64,000 nt of DNA from Pelobates cultripes (taxonomy: Eukaryota > Chordata > Amphibia > Anura > Pelobatidae), in the NCBI GenBank assembly GCA_933207985.1, contig OW240921.1, positions 101,703,176 through 101,767,175 on the forward strand. The letters are read 5' to 3'. The notes under the pieces are model-generated. The model did not search any database, was not told where the DNA came from, and saw only the letters and a list, made by a program, of their open reading frames with translations. The position numbers and the translations under genes are program-made. Shown here in pieces: positions 33,545 through 45,695 of the stretch. The first letter of the stretch is position 1, and every line of letters starts with the position of its first letter.

Positions 33545-34505
33545 TGGATAAAGCGCTGTAAAATTTGTAGACAATTTATGAAAATTGAACTACATAAATT
33601 ACAAGTCCAATCTTTATTACAACATTACAATCCAACAACAACTGAAGGGCAGCAGTTGTCCATACCTGATATACAACATGTGAGTGGGCATTTGTCATAG
33701 CCATCCTCAGTTAACCACAGTCTAGAATGGAAAAACACACATCATCTATATTAATTCCTAATTGGTACATGTCTTAAGGTTCTTAAGAGACCAATTACCG
33801 GCTCTGAAACTAAGCAAGGTGATGAGGTTGCTAAGATTGGGAACTTGGGGGTGGACATCAGTGAGTCATGCATGGCAAATTAAACCAGAATTAATTCTCC
33901 CTGGATCGCTATGGATAATGGGTTTGCAAAATTGTTTAACACCAAAATAAATTATTCTGATTTTGTTCAAACAGTTTGGAGATAAATTATATCATTTTCT
34001 TTTGTCAATTTTGTTAAATAGTTTAGGTTTTGGTTTTTAGTGTAGATTGTGTCTACTGTGAAAGATACAGCATGGAATATGTACAAATAGTATTACCCAT
34101 CAGACCCAGGCTTCGGCATATTGCTTGTTATTGGGATAGCTCTAATATGTCATCGATCCTGAACAGTGTATTTTATATTAATTTTTAATTTCTGCATTGT
34201 CATCTGTTCTGAGCAAATACATTATGATATATTTTATCATAGTGTTATTATAATAATTAACGGTCGGCCAAATTAGGAGTACAATATACAGCAATAAGAA
34301 GTCAGGAAGGTGTATATTGGAGTCCCGGAGCAGGAATGCAAAGCCCCACAAACCAACACAACCCATGTATTGTAATATACAACTAGCTTGCTTGGTGAAG
34401 AGAGGAACAGAATCTATCCAAGGTAATGTACCAAGGGGCAATGAGAAAGCGTGGTGAACAGGCCCATAAGTCAAGGAAAGCAGCATCAGATATTAAGTAT
34501 CAGGA
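33545..34505. other. Unique sequence with a weak 5S-rRNA-like patch
   Basis: At 33795-33855 CTCTGAAACTAAGCAAGGTG followed by AGATTGGGAACTTGGGGGTGG loosely follows 5S rRNA (AAGCTAAGCAGGGTC..TTGGATGGG). It could be a 5S-derived SINE head or chance. Confidence 0.3.
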
Positions 34506-34515
34506 TCAAAGTTAA

Positions 34516-35056
34516 GGGGGCACTGACTGTCACTGTCTGGTGACTTTGCTAAATTCGCAAAAATCCCCAATGGAGATATTGCCGCTTGGGGTCCGGTGGT
34601 CAGGGCGGGAATGTTAAGGTGAGATTTGCTTACCCGAATCTGTCCCTTGCAGGTGCTGCCATCTTATACAGTCTGCTTCTCTTCAGGTCGCCAGAAGCCA
34701 ACGTCACTGCTGGACTTTCGTGTATGCGCGATTCCACGGCATTGAGGCCTGTGGAGGATCCAGCGAGGGATCCTCCATAGACACAGCAAATTCCCTAGAG
34801 CCGTCTCTGGTGATAGCTGTTGGGTTTGACACTTAGACTTCCTCCCAAATCTAACAAAGTCAGGCGGAGGAAAAATACAGGGACAAACTAGTCCCTACTT
34901 TGTCTCTTTATAGCTCTTGACTGGGTTGGAATTTCCAACACAGTCAAAATTAGTATTTCATAAAGATTCTATATTTATGAAATAACCACTTTTCGGTGTT
35001 GGTGGTGGTGGTGGTGGTGGTGGTGGTGGTGGGGGGGGGGGAGTGACAGTGCCACT
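34516..35056. mobile_element. TTAA-target element (GGCACTG-type ends) with GGT microsatellite
   Basis: TTAA at 34512-34515 and 35057-35060 bracket GGGGGCACTGACTGTCAC and the complement of AGTGGCACTGTCACTC. It includes a GC-rich middle with GAGGATCCAGCGAGGGATCC and a (GGT)n run at 34998-35033. Different from the AGGGACACTATAG families but with the same target site. Confidence 0.75.
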
Positions 35057-35064
35057 TTAAATGT

Positions 35065-36028
35065 CAGGATCAGAAAGTTGCAACAAACTACCAGGAATCA
35101 CTAAGGCTCGCTCTATAACAACACAGCACTGTACCCTGGTGTTCCCTGGTTTTTATATTGAAAAAAAATAACAGCAGAGACAGCGGCATGTGTAGTGACG
35201 CTAATACTCGTGTTGTTATAATGACACAATGAATATGATGTTGCATCGTGCCATGCGGGTGCCAAGGGCAGTTCTGCCTTACGTGGAAGGAGAGCAAAGA
35301 AAGACACAGACAATAAAGTGGATTGCATGCTTTTATAAAAATGACACCACACTACCAGTGAATTCACAAACAGATCTGTGTTTGCCCATGTTTGCATGCT
35401 GTTTGCTACTGAGTAAATTCTTTGGCAGCGTCTGTGTAATTTGTATATTCTGCTTGAAATAAAACAAGAAAACAATAAGGAAGAGATCATGGTTGCATTT
35501 TTCACAGATATTTCTCAGCACAGAAAAACCAACAGGACATAAATCCTATTTTTTCACACGGAAAGCACGCACTCAGCATTTATGTAATGTGCACATTTTG
35601 CAGCATTTATTGTAGGGATGGATGGAGCTTGCGTTTATATTATGAAGTCATAGAGGTAGAAACTACAATCTGATTGAAATCTCATCTGAAAAAACAATCT
35701 TTAATTTAATTAGAGAAATTTACAGACAGTATGTCAGGCCCCTGACATTACTTAAAAAATGTCTTATCAGTCATGTGCTAATGACTATGGGTGACCAAAT
35801 TACAGACTCTTATGCAGAATCATCTGCTATATTTTGTCTCCTAATGAAGAGCAGACATCCTTACTATCTTGCATTGTCCAGCATGCACAACCTCTTCCTT
35901 ATTTGTCGAGAGGTTCTATTTTTATTGTCAATAAACTACTTCTTTTTATTTTTTTCTTCTAGAGAGTGCATTTTCAAGGACCTCTACATTGAGTTTTAGA
36001 TAGAAAACGTTAATACATTTATAACTCT
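35065..36028. other. Unique sequence, candidate conserved non-coding element at 35680-35900
   Basis: CTTTAATTTAATTAGAGAAA, GTCAGGCCCCTGACATTAC (a short palindrome) and CAGTCATGTGCTAATGACTA lie in a complex, non-repetitive block. Confidence 0.3.
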
Positions 36029-36033
36029 ACCAG

Positions 36034-36535
36034 GGCCGGACTGGGAAAGAAATTCAGCCTGTGCATTTTTGAGTCACAGCGGCCCACTGATAAGGGGGCG
36101 GGGCCAGAGAGGGGGGGTTTTGTCATCACCAATGACAAGCACGTCCCTCTCAAAGTGAGCATGTTGGTTAAATGCTCTTGAAGGGTGCAATGTGTGTATG
36201 TGTTTATGTGTGCGTGTGTGTGAGGAGTGCAATGTTTGTGTATGTGAAGGGTGCAGTGTGTATGAACTGTGCAGTGTGTGTGTATGTGAAGGGTGCAGTG
36301 TGTATGAAAGGTGCTGTGTGTATGTGTGTGTCTGTGTGAAGGGTGCAGTGTTTCAGCAGTGAAGTGTGTGAAGGGTGTAGTTAGTGTGTGTGTTTGGTGT
36401 GCAGTGGGGGGAAGATGAAAGTAATAGAAATATGTTTGTTTATTTAAAAAAAATCAAAAAAATCTATACTTTATATCCCCTCTCCCTTCTTACCTTTGTG
36501 TGGGAGGGAGGACACAGAGTTGAAAAAGTGGTGAA
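36034..36535 (+). mobile_element. hAT-like composite end with TG minisatellite
   Basis: Starts CAGGGCCGGACTGGGAAAG, a common hAT-like terminus, then GGGGGCGGGGCCAGAG, a GTGTGTATGTGAAGGGTGCAG minisatellite (36185-36410), an A-run, and CTCCCTTCTTACCTTTGTGT. The last module is shared with 59.05 kb. The right terminus is missing. Confidence 0.6.
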
Positions 36536-36584
36536 TAAAAATGCCAATTTCTATTGAAATAGACCTGAGAAACTGCTATAATTA

Positions 36585-36966
36585 CTTTGCAGGGTTAAGA
36601 CTACCTCTAGTGGCTGTCAAACAATAACTACTAGAGGCACTTCCTGGTGGTTAGGCGACGTTCGGTCGCCTAACTGATGCTGGACATCAGATGTCAGTCA
36701 ATTTCCCATAGGAAAACATCGCAGCAATGCTTTTCGATTGAGAGGGCCTAATGTGCTTGCGGAGGTTGCCGCGCTTGTGCGTTAATGTGCCCCCTGTTGG
36801 ATGATGTCGGAGGGGGCAGGGCGACATCGGCGCTGGAGTCAGGTAAATACAGCAAGGATTTATTAACCCTTACACACTGCGCAGAGGATGGGGTGAGGGG
36901 GCACGACGGAGCTATTGTGCTAGGAATACAGCTTTGCCTACCTAGTGCTATAGTATCCCTTTTAGT
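36585..36966. mobile_element. TTAA-target MITE, left end lost
   Basis: Words CCTCTAGTGGCTGTC, CTAGAGGCACTTCCTGGTGG, TTCGGTCGCCTAACTG and GTGCTAGGAATACAGC; the end TATAGTATCCCTTTTAG is close to the family terminus. Confidence 0.7.
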
Positions 36967-36969
36967 CAT

Positions 36970-38510
36970 CTCACAATCAGAAGAAAGGCAACCATTATAG
37001 CCTGATTACAGTGAATTGTGTGCCGTGATTTGCATCTTATTGCTAGAGAGAAAAACCCACACTTATGAAATTCAATGTTAACTTTTTGACAATGATATAT
37101 TTAATTCTGTAAACTCATGTATCAATCATTCAATAGAAAGAAAAAAAATTGACAAAATGTATTAGCAAACAAAAAAAATATTAAAAAAATGCATTTATAG
37201 AAATGTTTTTTGTGACCTGAGATTTTCATCTTTAAGCACACTGGTAACTTTCCATGATTTCTTGCTAACCCGTAGGCCTATAGACTAAAAAAGTAGAACA
37301 AGAATTTCACATTTAGGGCACAAGAAGCCAAACTGGAATCATGGCTGACTTACAGAATATTTACAGTCCAGCTACTTTATCCTTAATTTCAAATGATCAC
37401 TGAGCATTGAGATTTGTAGACATCTTGTGATTGTAAAATGTATAGAACCTGTTTTATTGAATGAGCGGTGATGATGAATAAGACTACTTTATGATGCAGT
37501 AATACTTTTCCAAACCCCCACTCCCTTCTTGTGGTTGTTATTGAAGAGCCCGAGGCTTTGGAATGTTACGTTAGACTTCATCAGTAATCATTTTGAGTCC
37601 TGCGCAGAGCAGGTTTAAGAACATATTGTAGTCTAACAACCCTTAAAAAAATGCAGTTTCACTTCTCCACCCAAGAGCTTAGAGTTGACGTGTCCTGAAC
37701 TGCAACCAAGGAGGGCGCAAAGATAGTACAGAGTATGCATGTTTTTATAGTGTGCAGGCATGTTTCAAAGTTTTGTGTTTGCAACCTCTTTTCATGTGTA
37801 GGAGGGAAGATTCTAATCGCATTCTTTTACTCATATCACTCTTTTACTTTGATCCTAGACCTCGGAGTTTAATAGCCATAGCAGACATTAAGCTTTGGGG
37901 AACAGAATGTCAAGCCAACTTCTGCAATTCCTTGTTTTTTTTTGACTGATATTTTAAATGATTTCATTCTGTAGCACATGCATAATTCTAAAGTTTAAAT
38001 GTTTTTAACTGCAACTCTTTTGACTCTCAGACAGTTTTTTTCAGGCACTAACCAATGATCACAGGGGTAAACGTTCAACAATATTTGGAGAAGTAGTTGG
38101 TTGATTTTGGTATAGGAATTATAATTAGGGATAATTAGGTTCCAACAGGTCATTCACAACGGGCAAGCTGACTTTGCAGTCTAAAAATCAGGTTAGTAAA
38201 ATAAAGGTGGCTCTTGCACGGCTTTTAGATTACACTGCTGTTCTGAACTCCAGAAGTTTCTATACAAAATAGGTTTATATTAAAAATGAACATTTGGTTA
38301 TAATCCTCCCCAAATATTTTTGCACAAACATATTGCCTTTACATAGGCAAAAGTTATTCAGCACAAGAGAACATGTTTGGCATCTGTTGTCTCCAGGTCT
38401 GTTTAGGTAAAGGAAAGTAAGTTATCTGCCCCACCCGTCTCTTTCTTTGTATATTTTGTTAAATCAAATATCTTTGTAATGTAATAAAAACGTTAGCCTG
38501 GATTGTCCCT
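36970..38510. other. AT-rich unique-looking sequence
   Basis: No repeat or exon recognised. At 38500-38514 ATTGTCCCTTTAA looks like the right end of another TTAA element whose body cannot be traced. Confidence 0.4.
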
Positions 38511-38522
38511 TTAATGAATTAA

Positions 38523-38805
38523 AGGAACACTATAGGCACCCAGACCACTTCAGCTCATTTTTAAGAAATTGCAATAATTACCTTGCAGGACTAAGACAGC
38601 CACTAGAGGCACATCCTGCTTGCTAGCCGACATTTGGTCGCCTAACTGGCGCTGGACATCCTCATGCTTTTCCTAATGTGCTCACAGTGTTTGTACATTA
38701 GCGACCCCCCTTCCGGTTGCATTAGAGGAGGCGGAGCGCCAACCCAGCGCCAAGGGACATCGGTGCTGGGGTTGGGTAAGTTCAGGAAGGGTTTCCCTTT
38801 AAATA
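38523..38805. mobile_element. TTAA-target MITE, right end lost
   Basis: TTAA at 38519-38522, then AGGAACACTATAGGCACCC and AGACCACTTCAGCTCA. Inside: CAGCCACTAGAGGCAC and GGTCGCCTAACTGGCGCTGG. Ends near GGGTTTCCCTTT without a clear terminus. Confidence 0.75.
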
Positions 38806-38809
38806 AGAT

Positions 38810-39256
38810 TACAGGAAAGATTCAGCAACATTTATGTGTGAAGTTACTGTGCAGTGAATAAAATCTCAGTTTGCGCCATTGTCCCATTGGGCTAATATAG
38901 TTTTATGATAACTATAAAATTAATCAAATGTGACTTTTTAAAATATTCTACACCTGCAGGGATTGCAGGTATGTCATTGTAGACATAATTAATAGGATGT
39001 ACATTCTGGAAAACACACAAAACAATCAAAAAGGGCCATATTAATCAAGATGCTTAAACAAGTGCTACTATAGGGCAAAGTGCTAAATAAGGACCAATCA
39101 CTTTGGAAACTAATAGAAAGTGAAGTGAGTGAAAGTATTTTTTTATTCAGTGTAGAATTATTTTACATCTACTCCCTAATTATTTTCATATTGGGAAAGA
39201 TGATTTTAGAGAATGATGTGTCTTTCTGATAACAAAACCAACCATTTAGGTGCTAC
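38810..39256. other. Unique-looking sequence
   Basis: No recognised features. Confidence 0.4.
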
Positions 39257-39260
39257 TTAA

Positions 39261-39766
39261 AGGTACTCTATAGGCACCCAGACCACTTCAGCTCATTGAA
39301 GAGGTCTGGATTCAGTGCCCCTGTTAGTTTAACTCTGCAATTGAAATTATTGCAGTTATTGATAAACTGCAATAACTACCTTGCAGTGTTAACTCAAGCT
39401 CTAGTGGCTGTCTACCAGTCTGCCACTAGAGGCACTTCCTGGTGGTTAGGCAACTTTTGGTCGCCTAAACAACGCTGGACATCCTCACGTTTTGCATGAC
39501 GACATCCATAGGATTGATTTAATGTTTTCCTATGGGATACTCCTAATGTGATCACGGTGCTTGCCGCGCATGCGCATTAGGCCACGCCGCCTAACGGTGG
39601 AGGACGAGCAGACGATGAGCCTAATCCAGAGCCCAGAGACACAGCGCTTGATTCAGTTAATTGACAAAAGGGTATTTAACCCTTGCAATGCTGTGGGGGA
39701 GGGGGCACTGTAGGGTACTATAGTGCTAGGAATACATCTTTGTATTCCTAGAACTATATTTTCCCT
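39261..39766. mobile_element. TTAA-target MITE, complete, abutting the next element
   Basis: TTAA at 39257-39260 and 39767-39770 flank AGGTACTCTATAGGCACCC on the left and CTAGAACTATATTTTCCC on the right. Interior has GCCACTAGAGGCACTTCC, GGTCGCCTAAACAACGC and a CTAGGAATACATC / TGTATTCCTAG hairpin. Its right TTAA is also the left TTAA of the following element. Confidence 0.85.
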
Positions 39767-40245
39767 TTAAAGGGACACTATAGTCACCAGAACAACTACA
39801 GTTTAATGTAGTTGTCCTGGTGCCTATAGCCTGTCTCTGCAGGCAATTTAATCTAAACACTGCCTTTTCAGAGAAAAGTGTTTACATTACTGCCAAGAAA
39901 CACCTCTAGTGACAGTCACTCAGACAGCCACTAGTGATGCATCCTGGGTCAGTGCTGTGCAACACTGACATTCAGCGTCTCTACGCGATGCATGGAGGCG
40001 CTAAAATTTCTTCATAGCGATGCATTGATTCAGTGAATCTCTATGATGAGATGGTGATTGGCACACTGTGGCATTTTGGCACACATGTACAATAGCCTCC
40101 CAATGCTTTCCTATCATCAAGATTGGCAGAGTGTGGGTGGGACCAGCCACAGCAAGACGGGTGTGCCATTGAGAAAAGGTAAGTTAACAATTGGTTTCAC
40201 AGGGTGGAAGGAGTAGGGTGGTCATGAGGGACAGGTAATCTAAAC

Positions 40246-40972
40246 GGTAAGACATACCTTACCATCAAGACCTTCTGCAATATCACTAATAAAAATATTA
40301 AAGGACCACTATAGTGCCAGGAAAACATACTCGTTTTCCTGGCACTATAGTGCCCTGAAGGTGCCCCCACCCTTAGGGTCCCCCTCCCGCCCGGCTCTGG
40401 AAAGGGGAAAAGGGTTAAATCTTACCTTTTTCCAGCGCTGGGCGGGGAGCTCTCCTCCTCCGATCCTCCTCTTCTCCTCCCCGTCGGCTGAATGCGCACG
40501 CGCGGCAAGAGCTGCGCGCGCATTCAGCCGGTCACATAGGAAAGCATTCATAATGCTTTCCTATGGATGCTGGCGTGCTCTCACTGTGAAAATCACAGTG
40601 AGAAGCACGCAAGCGCCTCTAGCGACTGTCAATGAGACAGCCGCTAGAGGAAATAGGGGAAGGCTTAACCCATTCATAAATATAGCAGTTTCTTTGAAAC
40701 TGCTATGTTTATAAAAAAATGGGTTAACCCTAGCTGGACCTGGCACCCAGACCACTTCATTAAGCTGAAGGGGTCTGGGTGCCTAGAGTGGTCCTTTAAA
40801 GAGAATGGGTCCAAGTACAGATCCCTGAGGTACCACACTGTTGACAAGCCCTTGCTTCGAAAATACTACATTGACTACAATCTGCCTACCTTTAAGTCAT
40901 CAGAAATAATCACCCCTAAATCCCTTTCCTCAGATGTTGATATTAGGACTCTATCAAATGTTCTGCACTGTA
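40246..40972 (-). mobile_element. CR1 LINE pieces in swapped order
   Basis: 40246-40297 plus 40800-40881 equal the CR1 segment at 23159-23293; 40882-40972 equals 22908-22995. In the reference copy the second lies before the first on this strand, so the order is exchanged while the orientation is kept. Encoded RT fragments are too short to matter. Confidence 0.8.
40302..40795. mobile_element. TTAA-target MITE inserted in CR1 sequence, exact duplication
   Basis: Perfect ends AGGACCACT..AGTGGTCCT with TTAA at 40298-40301 and 40796-40799. The CR1 copy at 23205-23220 shows the uninterrupted site AATATTAAAGAGAATGGG, so the insertion duplicated exactly TTAA. Interior: CCAGGAAAACATACTCG / CGTTTTCCTGGCAC hairpin, GGAGGAGAGC-type GC-rich block, ATAGGAAAGCATT and TGAAAATCACAGTGAGA hairpins. 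Related fragments at 12758-13345. Confidence 0.95.
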
Positions 40973-41024
40973 TAGTGTCAGGAATACATGATTGTATTCC
41001 TGACACTATAGTGTTCCTTTAATG

Positions 41025-42960
41025 TAAAATTTTTTCTGGAGGCAATCTAAGTATAAGTCATGTTTTAGCTATATTGTAGAACAAAACATATGAAAATCTG
41101 TGTTGGAATTCCATTGTAAAACTGTTTGATTACAAACCGTGATGAAACAATTGACAACATGATCTATTCTGGGTGCTATGAATGGGTTAAATATGGCACC
41201 GATGCCCACGCTCACGTGAGATGGTTTGATTGAGGAAGTTCACCTTTCACTGACTATAACAGAATAAAACTCTACTGTACAATGAAACAAGAGTTGTAAA
41301 AATAAAAAATAAATAAAAGACACGCCTTGCTAAGAACATTTGATTCATATCCTTGTTAACCTTGCTTACTTAGCGTTCAAATGAATTGCATGAGATATGC
41401 TTCATCTAACTATATAAGAATGTCAATGCAACTGTTAAAATGTCCAGATGAAGCATATAAAGGGTCAGTCTTTACATCATTGCAACATTGTATGATTGTG
41501 AAGGTGATTGTACCTATGGGGTGTGTTTTAGGGGTGAAGCCCCAGATCTCTACAAGTATAGTTCTTCTCCAGGAACTATAGAGAATATCTACCTCCAGGG
41601 GATTTAAAGAAGGTGGTACTGGGCAGAGGGGCTCAAATTCTTAAATAGTAGGGCTATGTAGGATTACATTAAATAATTGGCATTGCTGCATGCTCTTGTA
41701 TTTGGCTATTTTTTTTAATTGACCTCCAGGCTCACATAAGGCTCAACCCACTGGTGTTACTGGAAGAGAGCAACGACTCTGCTGTGCTCTCTCATATCGA
41801 AGGACAGAGCCAAGCTCTGCTGATTCATGCTTCCAGCCCAGTTCACCAAGCGGTGTACTGTGAAATGTGTATAGTATAGCTTTCTGGCTGCTATCAGTTT
41901 ATGCGATGAATGGAACTGCTTTGAAAACCAACTTTTCCTTCATGGGCTACTTGTAGCTGCAGAAACCCATGAAAAAATATGCAGAACTTTAAGTTTTCTT
42001 TTTTTTTAAATATTTTTTTATAGTTTAATTTCTGGATTTTTTTTAAATGTATTATCTACAAGTCACATTAGGAATGCTTGAATCTCTAACTAAGTTCCTA
42101 ACAGATCAGGAAAACTAAATCCCAACACTCAGATTAATATCTCATGTACAAAGTGGGATAAACCATAAATAATATGCATGCAAGCCAAGATTTGGCAATT
42201 AAACTTTTCATAGAATGAAAAATATTTTAGTTGATTTTTTGTTTTACTTTTAAGATCTGAAAGTCTATCCCCCCTTTTAAATATAGGTAGGGTAACATAA
42301 TACTATTTGATTTTTGGCTGTAGATTTCTGACCTGGTTGCCTCCAATTCTGGTTACTGTGTGACACCTCAAAGTGTTGTGACAGTGTTTAAGAAACAAAG
42401 GTACAAACTGACTCAGGTTAGACTAATCATATCATTGTTTGGTCACAGCTAGGTTCTTCAAGAAATCTCAAGAGCTCTCCTGGCCCAAAAAAGAGCTAGT
42501 AGATAGCGTTAACATACAACATATCATGTAACTTTCCCATGTACAGCATTTAAATAGTTAATTATATGTTTACTAAGGATATCCTACGAATGTGTTTGCC
42601 CAAAGTTCTCTTAAAACTTGTTGCGCAGCCCTCACCAATTGGTCAATGAAGCTAGAGGGCCTACAGGGAAGAAATGTAATGCTTGTTTATCTGATTACAA
42701 ATTCTTTTTGAAAGTGGAGATGTGACTTCCAGTGATTGGAGGATCTCCAGGTTGTTTAGATGTTTCATTTAGATTGTCTTCCAGGATTTCCTGGAGCATT
42801 TTTTGGATGCCACACTCCTGCATATAGCCCCTCGTATTTTGTGCACATCAGTTGTACACAGATCCAGATGGTCTATTGTGACAAAGTATGGACATGTCTT
42901 TTAACTAACTCCCTTTTGTGAGGGTGGTTTAAATAATGCATACACAGGTTGTGATATAAC
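41025..42960. other. AT-rich unique-looking sequence
   Basis: Nearly 2 kb without recognised repeats or exons. Short frames lack family motifs. Confidence 0.4.
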
Positions 42961-42974
42961 ATAAGGCACCTTCT

Positions 42975-43916
42975 TTTTTTTTTTTTTTTTACCATGCTTC
43001 CAGTGAAACAGCATCCTTATGAGACCAACAGGGAAAGACGAAGCAGTGGCTACTGCGGTCGCATGGCGTCACAGCTGCGACCGGGCCCGCCACTCCAGGG
43101 GTCCCCGCCGCCCTGCGGACCTGTGCGACCGGTGCCCGCTGCCATGTATTGCGCCCCAAGCCCGCACGGCAGAACCGCCGGGGCTGCACATTAAGGGACA
43201 ATCGGGTGGCCCAAATTAATTTCCAGGGGGCTGTGGCGCTTTAACAACGCGACCAGGCCCCCTGAGATGACATCACAGCTGGGAGAAAGTGACTGAGCTG
43301 TGCGGGAGGAAGGAGTCAGAAGGGGAACTGGACCCCAGGGAAGTCACCCTCCTGCACCTAAAAGGTAGGAAACAGGAGGGTGACTAATACATATTGTATA
43401 TGTGTGTTTGTTTGTATGTATGTGTGTGTGTGTGTGTTTGTTTATGTGTGTCTGTATGAATGTTTCTCTGTATGTCTGTATGTATGTGTGTCTGTATGCA
43501 TGTGTGTTTGTATGTATGTGTGTTTTATATGTATGTATGTGTGTCTGTATGTCTGTTTGTCTGTGTGTATGTCTGTTTGTGTGTCTGTGTGTCTGTGTGT
43601 GTGTATGTCTGTTTGTGTGTCTGTGTGTCTGTGTATGTGTGTGTTTGTATGTGTGTGTTTGTATGTATGTGTGTGTGTGTTTGTATGTATGTATGTGTGT
43701 GTCTGTATGTATGTGTGCCTGTATGTATGTGTTTGTCTCTGTATATGTGTGTGTGTCTATGTGTGTGTCTGCATGTGTATCTGTTTGTCTGCATTTGTGG
43801 GGGGGCAACATATGGGAGGGGGGATAGATGTATGGAGGGGTGGCAGAGGGTAGACATATGGGGGGGCAGGGCAGATTTCACACCAGAGCCCGGTGGTTTC
43901 TAATAACGCCACTCTG
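42975..43916 (-). mobile_element. hAT-like composite with TG minisatellite
   Basis: The right end is the complement of CAGAGTGGCGTTATTAG, a hAT-style terminus. Inside: GC-rich block (43020-43360) with GACATCACAGCTGGG, the module GGACCCCAGGGAAGTCACCC / CACCTAAAAGGTAGG, then TGTGTGTATGTATGTTTGTC minisatellite (43394-43795). The left border near the T-run at 42973-42992 is not a recognisable terminus. Cys/Val frames over the TG part are artefacts. Confidence 0.55.
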
Positions 43917-43919
43917 CAT

Positions 43920-45690
43920 TAAGATGATGTCTTTTTTTATTAAAGTACTTTATTTATGCCCTATTTATTCATTTAACTTTTTTTAAATTACTATAAATTG
44001 CAATTTATTTTCTTTTTAAAACATTCCAAATTTAAGAGGTGGCTTGCCATGAGACCAGTACAGACTTCTAGCAGACGTAGGATTTTTGGGTGTATTCATT
44101 GAAGAGGCCAGAAAACACAAATCAGATGTCCTTTGTCATTATTTACCTTTCATGCAATCAATTTGTGTATAATTTGGCAGGCAAATCTTCAGGGTAAGGA
44201 GAAACTGACATAGTCTCATTTGAATATGCCATGTAAAAACTTGTTTGGAAAAGGCAGTAAGGATTTTCAGAACACACATCCATTCCTTGTGATTTTTGAC
44301 AAGCCCATCGTGATGTACTAAGTGTGAGTGCACTGCAATAATTTGCATTTTCGGCCCTCAAAATGTTGACATGCAAAGCTTAACATGCAAGTGTTTATAC
44401 GCAAGCTCCAACTTTATTCCAACAAGATAATAACTCAAATAGAAATCATATGTTTTGCTAGTATTTACACACACATTGGAAGAGATTTTGTGACACCAAT
44501 TTTATCCAGAATATTTCAGAATCCCAATTATATTCATGTGAAGATGTCAGATATTTTTGTCGGTGTCCTTGGTAGCACATACTGTTCATATCTATGTATC
44601 ACTGATAAACAAGTGTCATCATTATTAATAAATTTTAAAAATCCACATGGATATTAAATCCAGTTCAGATTCAGATGAAGACTTTTCAGTACGCACCCCG
44701 GGATGAATTGACAATGAGATCAATTTGGCGGTACAGGGCTCATTACCTTTATCTATCTTGCTCACTGATATTAACGGGGTTAATTAGACCTCAGCCTTTG
44801 GGTTCCTAGTAATGATTGTGAATTACGTTGACAAATCTGCTCTTAAATAATTCTTTATCTGTTTTAGACTCTTAGATATCAGGAGAAATAATATATATAA
44901 TATGTATTAGGATCTTTATAAGAATATCTAACCACAAACAAAAGTAATAATGATCAATACACAATTACACATTGGTCCTCCCCCACTGTCATTTGTACCA
45001 CTTTACTACTTTGTACAATGTATTGCTAGATAGTTATCAGAGGACCATTTTCTGGGACACATTAATTCAGCATTCTGGAGTTAATCCAAAAATCACGTTA
45101 GATCTCCTTTAAAATACAGTTTGATCCACTTGTGTTCATATGATTAGATCATATGTTTTGTTTAGTTTAAGTAATCAGGGTGTGCCACGTATTTTTACTG
45201 ACATATGATTAGATTCTGAAATGTGGCACTGAGACATAGTTGATACATTTTAATATTTTAACTTGAGACTGGACGTTGTGTGTTTATTTCCTATGAGATT
45301 TCAGTATCTCTAGGATTATTTTAAAATTAAAAGATGGATTAAGTTTAAAATCAGTTGACTTGCACCAAGATTATACTATATAGAGAGATTACATAGAGCA
45401 AGTTCAGCAAGAACCCGTCTTGGTTCATCTAATAGATTTCGTGGTTGAAAAGTATATAGCAACATCATTACAAAGGGATTCTCAGTAGATATTCAGGATG
45501 TAAATATTTGCAATGCTACATATTTACGATTTACAAGATTAATTGGAATAGACTACTAATATGATGCCAAGTATGCAGACAGTTTCTTAGGCTGATTCAT
45601 AGATGGCAAACATGGTGCTTTTGAAGAGACGTAGACATCAGCAATACAACAATGCTTATACTATCATGACACCAAGGGTTAGTGGAAGAC
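43920..45690. other. Unique sequence, candidate conserved non-coding element at 44660-44880
   Basis: The block around ATTGACAATGAGATCAATTT, CATTACCTTTATCTATCTTG, GGGGTTAATTAGACCTCAGC and AGTAATGATTGTGAATTACG has no repeat match here and high word complexity. The rest is AT-rich with no features. Confidence 0.35.
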
Positions 45691-45695
45691 TTTAA

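Larger units (their letters stand above)
39771..41018. mobile_element. Composite TTAA element carrying CR1 pieces and a nested MITE
   Basis: Left AGGGACACTATAGTCACC after TTAA (39767-39770) and right GACACTATAGTGTTCCT before TTAA (41019-41022) fit as a pair of ends. Within are: MITE body to about 40240; CR1 pieces at 40246-40297, 40800-40881 and 40882-40972; a complete second MITE at 40302-40795; and the terminal hairpin GTCAGGAATACATGA / TGTATTCCTGAC. Alternatively the two ends belong to separate decayed copies. Confidence 0.6.

Noticed and set aside
43380..43903. Several overlapping 140-157 codon Cys/Val frames and their His/Thr counterparts
   Set aside because: All lie in the TG minisatellite and are open in multiple frames on both strands.
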